In this document: in pieces, positions 16,041-25,160 of the stretch | Position numbering within the stretch: the first letter of the stretch is position 1 | Layout: each line of letters begins with the position of its first letter | Notes under the pieces: generated by a model | Database searches by the model: none | What the model saw: the letters and a program-made list of their open reading frames with translations, nothing else | What the model was told of the DNA's origin: nothing | Translations under genes and position numbers: made by a program | Assembly (NCBI GenBank): GCA_012719535.1 | Contig: JAAYAC010000139.1 | Coordinates: forward strand, 1-34,410 | From: Syntrophomonadaceae bacterium | Lineage (GTDB): Bacteria > Bacillota > Syntrophomonadia > Syntrophomonadales > Syntrophothermaceae | Direction: 5' to 3' | DNA: 34,410 nucleotides

Positions 16041-16415
16041 TTACCTTAGCCGGCCGGGGTTTATTCGGGCTTTGATACGAGCAGGCTTATCTGAGTGATG
16101 TTCTGGTTCCTTGACCGGTACGTTAAACGTATCCACTTCATGGCGATGTTCCTTGACCATATCAGTTGTAAAAGTTATCTTGTGCGTGTGAAACCCATCC
16201 GGAAGCTCGTTATTGACTCCTGTTTGGCCGCAAAAGGAATGCCAGTGCCCAAAGTCAAACGACGTCATTCCTTCAAACTCGTGATAGTGTCGTCCGCCTG
16301 CCATCTCAATTTCCGGACCGGTGGTTCCCGTAAACAGGTGACAATGGCCTTTGTCACACGAGGTATCGCCTATCATTACATGCAGGTGCATCAGGTTCCG
16401 TTTTTCTTCGTGCAT
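16041..16415 (-). CDS. YmaF-family histidine-rich protein
   Basis: The 124-residue protein is very rich in histidine, with repeated HxH-type clusters (HLHVMIGDTSCDKGHCHLF, GRHYHEFEG, GHWHSFCG, GFHTHKI, EHRHEVD). This pattern matches the YmaF family of Firmicutes; the clusters would bind metal. The function is unknown. ATG 16415 follows GGAGGGTG by seven bases. It is convergent with the peptidoglycan-binding gene. Confidence 0.75.
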   Translation of the reverse strand: MHEEKRNLMHLHVMIGDTSCDKGHCHLFTGTTGPEIEMAGGRHYHEFEGMTSFDFGHWHSFCGQTGVNNELPDGFHTHKITFTTDMVKEHRHEVDTFNVPVKEPEHHSDKPARIKARINPGRLR

Positions 16416-16596
16416 GCAGCATCACCCTCCCCTCTCTCCGATTATGTTAACATTTTATGCCAGCAGGTATGATTTGGTGATTAGAGTAGTTTGTTTCCAG
16501 CGGGAGCCGAAAGCCAGATACACGGTAAACTGGTTGGGGCGAGCCTGCGAAACTGGTAAAATATAAACGTGAAAATCTAAAAAAGGGGAGAAAAGG

Positions 16597-17163
16597 ATGC
16601 TGCTTGATCTCATAACCAGGAACCGGAGTTATCGCCGCTTTTGCCAGGACGTTGCCATCGAAGGGGATACTTTGAGGACACTGGTTAACCTGGCCAGATT
16701 GTCGGCATCGGCAGGGAACAAACAACCGCTCAAGTACTTTTTGTCTTGCGACACCACAACCAACTCCGTCATATTTCGCACACTGGCCTGGGCCGCCTAC
16801 TTGAAAGATTGGCAAGGTCCCGAAGAGGGTGAACGGCCTTCAGCTTACATCGTTGTTCTCGGCGATACCACCATCAGCAACCGGTTCGAGGTCGATGCAG
16901 GCATTGCCTGTCAGAGCATACTACTGGGTGCCGCGGAATTGGGTCTGGGTGGTTGTATCCTGGCCTCGATCGATAGGCCCAAGCTACGAGAAAGCCTGGG
17001 CTTACCCGTGGAGTATGAAATCCTATTGGTGATAGCACTGGGCAAACCCAAGGAAACAGTGGTGCTTGAAACAGCCGACGGAGATATCAAGTACTGGCGT
17101 GACGCGACGGGTATTCATCATGTACCCAAGCGACCACTAGATGAGATAATTCTGAGTAAATGA
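16597..17163 (+). CDS. Nitroreductase-family flavoprotein
   Basis: A 188-residue protein with the nitroreductase FMN-binding start RNRSYRRF (residues 8-15), ARLSASAGNKQPLKYF (about 37-52) and a C-terminal GAAELGLGGCILAS and ALGKPKE. Members use FMN and NAD(P)H to reduce nitro compounds, quinones or other substrates in the cytoplasm; the substrate here is unknown. ATG 16597 follows AGGGGAG. It is convergent with the dynamin-like gene, with stops 46 bases apart and no obvious terminator between. Confidence 0.85.
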   Translation: MLLDLITRNRSYRRFCQDVAIEGDTLRTLVNLARLSASAGNKQPLKYFLSCDTTTNSVIFRTLAWAAYLKDWQGPEEGERPSAYIVVLGDTTISNRFEVDAGIACQSILLGAAELGLGGCILASIDRPKLRESLGLPVEYEILLVIALGKPKETVVLETADGDIKYWRDATGIHHVPKRPLDEIILSK

Positions 17164-17208
17164 TCACCATACCGCTCCGAAAATTGTTGAGGAACACCTC
17201 CTATGAAT

Positions 17209-18867
17209 TCAAACATATAAAGCTTGGAATTTGTCGCGAATACTGTTCATCCGTTCTAATATATAGCTGCTATCTCCTTTATTCTCAGACAACAAAATTT
17301 CAATCATATTTAATTCTCCATTCATATAGGCCAGTGCTTGGGCCATTAAACTGTCCATTTGTCTATTAATTCTTTCGGTTAAGCCCGAAGTTAGACGGTG
17401 TAAGTTTTTGTCGATTTCGTAAGGTACCTGACGTAAAAAATAACGGCGAAAGATATTTCTGTATATGAACATCGGGAAGAGGAACCACAGCAGATCCAGG
17501 TGCATTTCAAATGACCTGCTGATGGAGATGCTGGGCTTCCTGAATTCACCGACCGCGATCTCCCACTCCTCGAGCCTCATTTGCACCCCTAACACCCGCT
17601 CCAGATTTGCGCTAAGTCTTTCCCGGAAAGATCTAAGATAAAATGAAAGGTGCTTCTGAACGGCATTCAACAGCTCAAAGGACTTTTCTTCCTTCAACAA
17701 TATCTCCTTGAGTTCCGAATCCAGCGACTGCCTCAGCCATTTCTCAAACTGTCTGGTTACCTGATAAAGATTTCCCGTCCAATTGTTAAAAGCAATCTCA
17801 TAGTCTGCAATCAACTTTTCCTCTATACCCTTTCTAAATGAATCCAAATAGATTCTAATATTTTCCCGCGTTTTTTCTTTATAACTTCCAATAATAAGCA
17901 GGAGTTCCCGGCGGATAAAATGCGAGTTCAGATGCTCGTCCAAAATGATTTCCTTCAGTTTGCTTTTTTCGGATTCCATTTGTAATGAAGCCTGATAGGA
18001 TATATCCAAATGCGAAAGACAGCTATCAACCAGTGAGGCAATTTTATGGTGCAGCACACGAGCAAAAATTTTGTTCCGGTTCAAGGCAAGAGGCAGGAAT
18101 ATTTTCTTCTCAATCTCTTCGTTATACCGGCTGGTGTTCATATAAGCTGAATACCTGAGGATGGGAAAATCTCTGTCAAAAGCCCTTCTAAGCACTTCTG
18201 CAGTAAATGATTCGATTTCCTTTATCTGTTCTTCGGCAAAAAGGTCGACCTTGGTAATCACGATAGTAATTTCCGGTGAATATAGATAGACTTCTTTCAG
18301 GAAACTCAATTCATTTTCCGATATTGGCCTTTCAGCGCTGATAAGGAACAGGACGCTCCCTGTTTCCGGAAACCAGCCGGTGGTTGTTTCGGTATTATGC
18401 TTCCATATGCTGCCAATGCCTGGAGTGTCAACCAACCTTATTGCCTTGATATTGCTCAAAACGGGTACATCAATATCAACCGCGAAGACGTTTTTGCTAT
18501 TCTCCGGGTTTCCCGATTCAGAAACATAATCCTGTATTTCATCACTGGAGATTTCCTTACTTGTGCCATCCGCGAAGATTACGGTCACTTTTACTTCGGG
18601 CCCGAATCTTATCCTGGTGATAACTGAAGTAACCGGGATATTACCTACCGGCAACAAAGATTGACTGATAAAAGCATTCAAGAACGAGCTTTTACCCGCC
18701 TTAAACTGTCCCAATACGGCAACATCCAGGTATTGGTTCTGCTCGGCGAAGTTTTTTATGCTTCTTAATGTTTTTTCTAAGGAATACAGGCCAAAATCAT
18801 CGCAGGCTGACTGAATTTCCTTCAGCATTTCGTTTGATAGACAAAGAACTTTGTTTTCTGCTTCCAT
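17209..18867 (-). CDS. Bacterial dynamin-like GTPase
   Basis: The 552-residue product has a full dynamin-type GTPase domain: P-loop GQFKAGKSS (residues 53-61), switch I threonine in PVTSVI (about 78-83), DTPG (147-150) and TKVD (205-208). A long helical stalk follows, with a hydrophobic patch LDLLWFLFPMFIY near residue 465 that could insert in the membrane, and a helical C-terminus. Bacterial dynamins remodel or repair membranes, and some protect against phage or membrane-active agents. ATG 18867 is eight bases after GGAGGTG; the longer frame to 19032 covers the leader RNA and should not be used. A promoter and a terminator-containing leader precede it. Confidence 0.85.
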   Translation of the reverse strand: MEAENKVLCLSNEMLKEIQSACDDFGLYSLEKTLRSIKNFAEQNQYLDVAVLGQFKAGKSSFLNAFISQSLLPVGNIPVTSVITRIRFGPEVKVTVIFADGTSKEISSDEIQDYVSESGNPENSKNVFAVDIDVPVLSNIKAIRLVDTPGIGSIWKHNTETTTGWFPETGSVLFLISAERPISENELSFLKEVYLYSPEITIVITKVDLFAEEQIKEIESFTAEVLRRAFDRDFPILRYSAYMNTSRYNEEIEKKIFLPLALNRNKIFARVLHHKIASLVDSCLSHLDISYQASLQMESEKSKLKEIILDEHLNSHFIRRELLLIIGSYKEKTRENIRIYLDSFRKGIEEKLIADYEIAFNNWTGNLYQVTRQFEKWLRQSLDSELKEILLKEEKSFELLNAVQKHLSFYLRSFRERLSANLERVLGVQMRLEEWEIAVGEFRKPSISISRSFEMHLDLLWFLFPMFIYRNIFRRYFLRQVPYEIDKNLHRLTSGLTERINRQMDSLMAQALAYMNGELNMIEILLSENKGDSSYILERMNSIRDKFQALYV

Positions 18868-18890
18868 TCCTTCAGCACCTCCGGATGAGT

Positions 18891-18923
18891 ATAAAAATAA
18901 AACTCCTGTCAAATAAACAGGAG
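18891..18923 (-). terminator. Leader terminator of the dynamin-like gene
   Basis: On the minus strand CTCCTGT and ACAGGAG pair around seven bases, followed by TTTTATTTTTAT. It lies between the promoter and the ribosome binding site, so it must be conditionally avoided. Confidence 0.75.
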
Positions 18924-18980
18924 CCATTAGCCACATGGCCATTCGAGCCCTAGAGCCCGGGTGAGCACCATCACCCTTAT
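18903..18980 (-). promoter_or_regulatory. Structured leader resembling a fluoride (crcB) riboswitch
   Basis: On the minus strand a hairpin GGGTGATGGTGCTCACCC (18976-18959) has the GATGG-type loop of fluoride aptamers. A small GCC/GGC hairpin follows, then CTAATGGCTCCTGT, close to the aptamer 3' part (GCTAATGACTCCTAC in known examples). The CTCC also forms the 5' arm of the following terminator, the usual switching arrangement. Against it: the expected loop pairing GGTGC/GCTCC has one U-U mismatch, and the linker after the first hairpin is longer and lacks the usual AAAC. Confidence 0.4.
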
Positions 18981-19003
18981 TCACAGTTACTGATTCCAAT
19001 GAC

Positions 19004-19032
19004 ATTATACTGGAGAGCGTGCCATCATGCAA
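19004..19032 (-). promoter_or_regulatory. Promoter of the dynamin-like gene
   Basis: TTGCAT (19032-19027) and a perfect TATAAT (19009-19004) are separated by 17 bases. This places the transcript start near 18997 and gives a leader of about 130 bases. Confidence 0.6.
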
Positions 19033-19156
19033 AGTGGTAACGTCCTAATACCTGTAAAAAGTGATTAACCTTTGGTCAAACAAAAAGGATGCAGCACTGC
19101 CTTGGGGAATCTGGGATTATTCCAAAAACACCCGATTCGAAAAGGAGGCTGCAATT

Positions 19157-19345
19157 ATGAAAAGAGTACCACCCAGTGAGCGAATCAGGCAAGAATGGAA
19201 TCAACTTTTGTGTTCAGGCGCAAGCGGCGAAGAAAACCTGCTCGACGCCCTGGTAAGAACCGGTGCCCGGTACATGCTGCAGATGACCATAGAACAGGAA
19301 GTTGCTGAATTCCTGGGACGAGGCCATTATCAGCGCGGTGACTGT
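19157..19345 (+). pseudogene. IS256-family transposase, N-terminal fragment
   Basis: From ATG 19157 (behind AAAGGAGG) the frame reads the N-terminal part of a mutator-type transposase: a charged start, then NLLDALVRTGARYML and EQEVAEFLGRGHYQR. Similarity ends after about 63 codons, where the DNA becomes group II intron sequence on the other strand. A CTGTAAAA motif at 19052-19060 may belong to the left inverted repeat, since it recurs at the other IS256 ends in this window. It is not functional. Confidence 0.7.
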
Positions 19346-19489
19346 AACCGGGCCGGAGGTTTGCCGCCGGCTTCCTTCAGCAGTGGGTACCCGGCTCCAC
19401 CACGGACACCCTTGTCTTAAGCTAACGGCTACTGCTACCTTCGCCGTTCGGGACTTCCACCAGTAAGCCTTCGCCCGTGCCGGGCGCAC
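19345..19489 (-). mobile_element. Group IIC intron, 5' (domain I) fragment
   Basis: The minus strand starts GTGCGCCCGGC at 19489 and continues with GTGGAAGTCCCGAAC, GCGAAGG, GACAAGGGTGTCCGTGG, CTGAAGGAAGC and GGCGGCAAACC in the order and spacing of bacterial group IIC introns such as that of Oceanobacillus iheyensis. The 5' splice site lies 12 bases after a terminator stem, the preferred target of this class. Only about 145 bases remain; the rest of the ribozyme and the reverse transcriptase are missing, and the fragment ends at the IS256 remnant. Confidence 0.75.
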
Positions 19490-19501
19490 CACTACAATAA
19501 A

Positions 19502-19527
19502 GGCCGGGGTGATACCCCGGCCTTTTT
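19502..19527. terminator. Intrinsic terminator (also the intron target)
   Basis: GGCCGGGGT pairs with ACCCCGGCC around GAT. The plus-strand exit has TTTTTCTT and the minus-strand exit TTTATTG. It should end the minus-strand gene at 19556. Confidence 0.85.
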
Positions 19528-19555
19528 CTTGTGAACGATAAGTCTGTATACAATG

Positions 19556-20041
19556 TTAATTAGCGGGACAGACAGCCACATTCACTAATTCTTCCCGGGC
19601 TGCAACAATGCGCACGAGATAGACAACTTTAAGGTGTAGGTTTCCTCCTGTAGGTGCTCCTGTAACAGGGTCCAGAGTAGGGGTTCCGTAAACCAGCGTG
19701 CCTAATAAAGTGGGGAAATGTTGAACATGATCCCCTGCGACGGCATCAGGACAAGAAATGTGTCCTTGTAGCGGAATAGCATAGTGCGCACTGATTGGAA
19801 CCGCAATACCGGTAATACTCAGTACAGCATGAACCCAACCGTAGTTGATGATTTCGCCGTTGAGAACAGCGTCGTTGAGTATTGGATCACCCATTACTGT
19901 CAAAGTTGGTTTAACATTGAGTTGTCCGGTGATGGGATCCAATGTTACTCCTGCGGGGAGCGGAATAGTTACTTCTCCGACTTCCTGTATTGATTGCTCA
20001 CACAGAACGACTAAAGTCTTTAAACGTTGGCAGTCAGGCAT
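19556..20041 (-). CDS. Unrecognised beta-rich protein
   Basis: I do not recognise this 161-residue protein with confidence. It is rich in beta strands and hydrophobic residues with many prolines and glycines; two segments share the wording LDPITGQLN and LDPVTGAPTGGNLHL. It has three to four cysteines and no signal peptide. The general pattern (alternating strands, QGHISCPDAVAGDHV) is loosely like proteins with DUF3794/SPOCS domains of spore formers, but that is a guess. ATG 20041 follows AAGGGGGT. It is 85 bases downstream of the Cys/His-rich small gene and probably cotranscribed. Confidence 0.6.
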   Translation of the reverse strand: MPDCQRLKTLVVLCEQSIQEVGEVTIPLPAGVTLDPITGQLNVKPTLTVMGDPILNDAVLNGEIINYGWVHAVLSITGIAVPISAHYAIPLQGHISCPDAVAGDHVQHFPTLLGTLVYGTPTLDPVTGAPTGGNLHLKVVYLVRIVAAREELVNVAVCPAN

Positions 20042-20125
20042 GAGACCCCCTTCTTTCAGGTTTTTCTCGGTTGGCCAACCTACTGTATTTTATGTGATGT
20101 CTAGCAATTGAGTTACAATTTACCA

Positions 20126-20350
20126 TTAAGATTTTGCCTGACAGTGCGCTAGGAAGGCGGCTTGAAGACTTCTTAGCTCCAAGAGTAATTGATTATACAT
20201 TTTACTGTGATATTGATAACACTGGCATCTGTTCCGGTCATGTAGGTACAGCGGACAAGGCGGGTCCTCGCGTTTATTCTTCCCCTTGTGAGAATGCGAA
20301 TGACAGCATTCCTTACTCGAACAGTCGAAATAGTCTTGGTAATGCTGCAC
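20126..20350 (-). CDS. Small Cys/His-rich protein
   Basis: A 74-residue frame starts at GTG 20350, eight bases after AAAGGGGG. It holds a cluster of cysteines and histidines (DCSSKECCHSHSHKGK, then CPLYLHDRNRCQCYQYH), which could bind metal or form cross-links, and a helical tail. No family is recognised; small proteins of this composition occur in spore coats. It lies directly upstream of the beta-rich protein gene on the same strand. A plus-strand frame of similar length overlaps it but lacks a ribosome binding site. Confidence 0.5.
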   Translation of the reverse strand: MQHYQDYFDCSSKECCHSHSHKGKNKREDPPCPLYLHDRNRCQCYQYHSKMYNQLLLELRSLQAAFLAHCQAKS

Positions 20351-20454
20351 TAGTAAATCCCCCTTTCATGTTAAGTTAATAATGATATATGGTTATCTTG
20401 CATATCGGGTGAACAACAAGAGGTACAAATTAGGCCAAAAAAGAAAAAGTCAAG

Positions 20455-20555
20455 TCCCAAACTTCCTGTAAAAACGTTCTAAGCAGTCAACTACCTCGAA
20501 GAACCTTCTTTTAGGTTTTGGGGAGTATGGTTTATGAAGCCCTCCGGGACGGTTG
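20455..20555 (-). repeat. IS256-type right end, copy 1
   Basis: The stretch CTTCCTGTAAAAACGTTCT, AGCAGTCAACTACCT and GAAGCCCTCCGGGA (plus-strand wording) is shared with 25440-25530. It immediately follows the transposase C-terminal fragment, so it should be the outer end of the insertion sequence. Confidence 0.55.
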
Positions 20556-20855
20556 TGCTACTGAAGGTACTTCATCCTCGGAACCGGCTTTGTTTCTGTA
20601 GAGCTGACTTTTGAGCTCGCGTAGCTCTGGCAGCATGGCAGGGGTCATATGTATACCACGCCAGGATTGGCTGGCAGCCAGCAAAGTGGCAAAGAACAAG
20701 CTTAAGCATGACCCCTCGTTGGGGAACCGTCCTATCAACTTGGTACTGGTACGACGGCGTCCTTCCCCGCAGAGCCGTTCAAGCATATTGGTGGTTCCTG
20801 TTGCCTTGTGGTGTGTTGGCGGCAACCTCAGGTGTACCAGACAGTTTCGAAAACC
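20532..20855 (-). pseudogene. IS256-family transposase, C-terminal fragment
   Basis: The minus-strand frame ending at 20532 contains the conserved C-terminal block of mutator transposases: GTTNMLERL...GRRRT, GRFPNEGSCLSL and LLAASQSWRGIHMTP. Upstream similarity fades near 20855, where frames break. It is in the opposite orientation to the N-terminal fragment at 19157, so the two are not simply the halves of one element. The right-end sequence follows at about 20455-20530. Confidence 0.75.
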
Positions 20856-20876
20856 TCCCAGAAGAGGTCAGCAACA

Positions 20877-21077
20877 TTACGCCCCCGTCCCCGGGTTACA
20901 AATATCGCGGACCTCCACTCCCAGGGCTTGGGCCAGCGGCTGCCTGTACTCCTCCGGGAGCCGGTGACTAGCCTTTTCGATAAGGCGGAGAGTTATTTCG
21001 GGCATTCCTACTTCTGCCGCCAGTTCTGTAATGGTCGTATTCCTGGCAAGGCGGTACATTTTTACCTTGGTGCGCAT
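20877..21077 (-). CDS. Small XRE-family HTH regulator
   Basis: A 66-residue protein consisting of one XRE/Cro-type helix-turn-helix (MYRLARNTTITELAAEVGMPEITLRLIE...AQALGVEVRDI). ATG 21077 follows GGAAGG by seven bases; the longer frame to 21194 has no support. It lies 114 bases downstream of an MFS gene on the same strand. Its stop is close to the IS256 remnant. The target is unknown; it may regulate itself or the MFS gene. Confidence 0.75.
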   Translation of the reverse strand: MRTKVKMYRLARNTTITELAAEVGMPEITLRLIEKASHRLPEEYRQPLAQALGVEVRDICNPGTGA

Positions 21078-21190
21078 ACCGGTACCTTCCTTTTCTTCCT
21101 CGTGGTTTGTCCTCGGGACCCTGATATAAAATGAGGGACTAAACCTCTTCAGTAAAGCATGTATGGTAATACCCGTCATCGGGTTTACTC

Positions 21191-22399
21191 TCAAATAGCT
21201 TGTCGGCCTTGCTCTCTCTTAACCAGCAGGAGTACTGGCACCGAGGCAAGTTGCATTACTACTGAGAATCCAACCAGAACTGGGATGGAGATATCGTAGA
21301 AAAACCCCATTAAAGCACTACCCGCAAACCAAAGCACCCCATAACCGGAATTGAAAACCCCGTAAGCGGTACCACGCTTGTCCACGGGAGCCATCTCGGC
21401 AACCGCCGCCCTCATAATTGATTCCTGAGCTCCCATGCCGATACCCCATATGGCGATTCCTGCCAGAGCTAAATAAGCGCCCCCGAAAAAAACCAACGGG
21501 GCAAAAAGGGAAGATAACAAAGATACGAAAACTAATATGAAGATTCCCACCCGGTCAAACAAACGACCGAAGAGAAGCGCGGCGAGAGCATCCATCCCCA
21601 TAGCAAGAGCGTAAGAAATGGGGATCCACGTGTCGGACGCGACAGAGACCTTCTCAAAATGGTAGGCGATAAGTGGGAAATCCGCATAGCCTACCGCAAC
21701 AAGCCCGACGGCCACCAGGTAAAGCCAGAACCTACGCTGAAATCCCCTGGTCTGCATCTGGGGCAAGTCAACTTCAAGATCACGCGGGCGAGGATAAAGG
21801 AATCTTGCTGTCAAAAGAACAATTAGCGCCAGGAGTGCCGGAACCAGTAATATGCCAAAACTGACCTGATTCCCCCCCTTAAAATAGAGACCCGCGCTGA
21901 CGATAAGGGGTCCAATCACGGCCCCTATCTGATCCATGGCTTCATGAAAGCCGAATCCCCAACCCCGGCCAACGCTCTTGGTGGCATGTGATAACATCGC
22001 ATCTCGGGCGGGAGTTCGGATAGCCTTCCCCATTCGCTCCAGGACAATGAGGACAGCGGCGACCTGCCAGTGTCCCGCTAGCGCTAGAAAAGGGACCGCC
22101 AACAGATTCAGGCCATACCCAACCAGGGTTATGCTCCAATATCTCCCTGTACGGTCACTTACATAGCCAGATAACAGGCGTAAGCCATACCCAATCAACT
22201 CTCCAAACCCCGCAACTATCCCTACCGCAGTTGCGCTGGCCCCGAGAACAGCGAGGTATGGCCCGGTGATACTCCGGGCCCCTTCATATGTCATGTCCGC
22301 AAAAAGACTGACTAGACCCAGGAGGATGACCAGCTTCCAGGCGTTCCCTTCCAACAACCCCTTGGAATTTTCCTTCGAGCTTGACACATAACCAACCAC
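21191..22399 (-). CDS. MFS transporter, 12-helix
   Basis: The 402-residue protein is hydrophobic with about 12 helices and typical MFS loops: GYVSDRTGRYW (motif A-like, about residues 78-88) and GRLFDRVG in the second half. The wording ERMGKAIRTPARDAMLS is common in a family of uncharacterised Firmicute MFS proteins. The substrate is unknown. GTG 22399 follows AGAGGTG by six bases. It is followed by a small XRE gene and lies downstream of enolase on the same strand with a gap of about 200 bases that holds no gene. Confidence 0.8.
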   Translation of the reverse strand: MVGYVSSSKENSKGLLEGNAWKLVILLGLVSLFADMTYEGARSITGPYLAVLGASATAVGIVAGFGELIGYGLRLLSGYVSDRTGRYWSITLVGYGLNLLAVPFLALAGHWQVAAVLIVLERMGKAIRTPARDAMLSHATKSVGRGWGFGFHEAMDQIGAVIGPLIVSAGLYFKGGNQVSFGILLVPALLALIVLLTARFLYPRPRDLEVDLPQMQTRGFQRRFWLYLVAVGLVAVGYADFPLIAYHFEKVSVASDTWIPISYALAMGMDALAALLFGRLFDRVGIFILVFVSLLSSLFAPLVFFGGAYLALAGIAIWGIGMGAQESIMRAAVAEMAPVDKRGTAYGVFNSGYGVLWFAGSALMGFFYDISIPVLVGFSVVMQLASVPVLLLVKREQGRQAI

Positions 22400-22597
22400 A
22401 TTTCACACCTCTTCCCAGTTAATACTAAGTTCCTCAAGGCAATGAAACTGGTTACAACCCAATATACCTGCGAGTAGGGGTTCCTTATCCTATGGGGTAC
22501 ACAGCGCTCATATCAAGGATTCCACCCGGGACCAGGTATTACTTATTGTTTGGTTCAGTCACAAGTCGGTGGGATACCTGCATCCAGCGTGTGTACC

Positions 22598-23920
<1,323 letters not shown>

Positions 23921-23984
23921 CTAATCATCGCACATGTCTGGGCCAAGCCATGCAGCCACTGCTGTCGGCCTGTCAATATTACGG

Positions 23985-24315
23985 TCATCTTTGAAACGGT
24001 TTAATCTCCACCGGGCTGTCATCCTGCTGGGGCCCAAACCCCTTCTCCTCGTCCATTTCCTTAACCGCTTTTACTTTGGACAGGATGGAAGAGGCCGCCA
24101 GATCCCCCTTGCCCTCATCATACAAGTCGAACTCGGGATAGCCCGTAGTCGGTATACATCCGGGCCGACACCGGGGTCGGAGGAGGCTCCATACCTGTAA
24201 TCTCCAGAAACATCATGCTATTCATAATATGGACGAAAACCCGCCCGTAATTATTGCGGTCCCAGGTATCAATTCCATAAGGGTCGTTACTAGTAGGGTA
24301 CACCACCACATTCGG
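23985..24315 (-). pseudogene. Remnant of an unidentified gene, frameshifted
   Basis: On the minus strand a frame reads NDPYGIDTWDRNNYGRVFV, HIMNSMMFLEITG and PPPTPVSARMYTDYGL, then stops. One base out, the sequence resumes with EFDLYDEGKGDLAASSIL, KVKAVKEMDEEKGFG and ends at TGA 23985. Removing one T near 24138 would fuse the halves as YGLPEFDLYDE, so a single-base insertion is likely. The N-terminus is also missing: a stop codon precedes GTG 24312. I cannot name the family. Confidence 0.5.
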
Positions 24316-24348
24316 TTAATGATGTGTCGGCATCTTGTCTGTAATTTA

Positions 24349-24377
24349 TTGCCACAAAGCCCGGGTTTAGGTATAAT
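24349..24377 (+). promoter_or_regulatory. Promoter of the second nitroreductase gene
   Basis: TTGCCA (24349-24354) and a perfect TATAAT (24372-24377) are separated by 17 bases. The transcript would start near 24384, about 75 bases before the TTG start codon. Confidence 0.7.
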
Positions 24378-24459
24378 CTAGGTAATTGAGAGGTCCATGG
24401 CTTCTCGAAGTAAACACAGTCCACATCTGCTATCTTGTCTAGCAAAAGGAGGGGTCAAC

Positions 24460-25032
24460 TTGGATTTTTACCAGGTGATTCATTCGCGTCGTGCTATTCG
24501 GCAATACCGGCCGGACCCGGTACCTAGAGAAGTCTTACAGAGAATTCTAGACGCAGCTAACTGGGCTCCTTCGGGGATGAACAGGCAGCAATGGTACTTC
24601 ATCGTGGTTTCCGGCGAAAAGAAAAGACAACTGGGAGAAAGCTACGCCAGAATCGCTGAAACCTATACGGCCCGCTGGGACGATGCGGAACGCCGGAAAC
24701 AGTTTGTGGAGTTTGCCCGGGATTATGGTGGGGCTCCGGTAGTCATCGTAGCACTGACTGACGCCAGCGACGAGCCGGGTACACGGAAGATGAACCTGGA
24801 GAGCGTCAGCGCCGCCTTTGAGAACCTGCTCTTAGCTGCGTGTGCTGAAGGGCTGGGAAGTTGCTGGATGACTGGACCGCTTCAGGACGAAGCGTCTATC
24901 AGGCGGATTCTCGATATTGCACCGGATAAAGAGCTGGTCGCCGTGACCCCGATTGGTTACCCGGCCATATCACCACCACCTCCGCCACGGCTGGACCCGG
25001 ACCTCAAGACCAAAATCACCTGGCTGGAATAG
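24460..25032 (+). CDS. Nitroreductase-family flavoprotein
   Basis: A 190-residue nitroreductase: SRRAIRQYRPDPVP (FMN-binding arginines), AANWAPSGMNRQQWYFIVV, AAFENLLLAACAEGLGSCWM and the late TPIGYPA. The reaction is NAD(P)H-dependent reduction of nitro compounds, quinones or similar; the real substrate is unknown. TTG 24460 is five bases after AAAGGAGGGG; the frame upstream to 24397 lies in the leader. It is only distantly similar to the nitroreductase at 16597. A terminator follows. Confidence 0.9.
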   Translation: MDFYQVIHSRRAIRQYRPDPVPREVLQRILDAANWAPSGMNRQQWYFIVVSGEKKRQLGESYARIAETYTARWDDAERRKQFVEFARDYGGAPVVIVALTDASDEPGTRKMNLESVSAAFENLLLAACAEGLGSCWMTGPLQDEASIRRILDIAPDKELVAVTPIGYPAISPPPPPRLDPDLKTKITWLE

Positions 25033-25067
25033 TCAGCCACGTCTGCTTGAAACCCGAATATCCAACC

Positions 25068-25107
25068 CGGCGGGAAGCCAAGAAATACGGTTTTCCCGCC
25101 GTTTTTT
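25068..25107 (+). terminator. Intrinsic terminator after the nitroreductase
   Basis: CGGCGGGAA (25068-25076) pairs with TTCCCGCCG (25093-25101), followed by TTTTTT. Confidence 0.85.
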
Positions 25108-25160
25108 CGGGAGGATTGGGACGTTCTGCCCGGCCCGGGCTCATCCGGACATGGAGAAAT

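Noticed and set aside
18868-19032. N-terminal 55-residue extension of the dynamin-like protein
   Set aside because: The extension translates the leader hairpins and terminator; a good ribosome binding site stands before ATG 18867.
20134-20379. Plus-strand 81-codon frame
   Set aside because: It overlaps the Cys/His-rich gene on the other strand, which has the better ribosome binding site and neighbours in the same direction.
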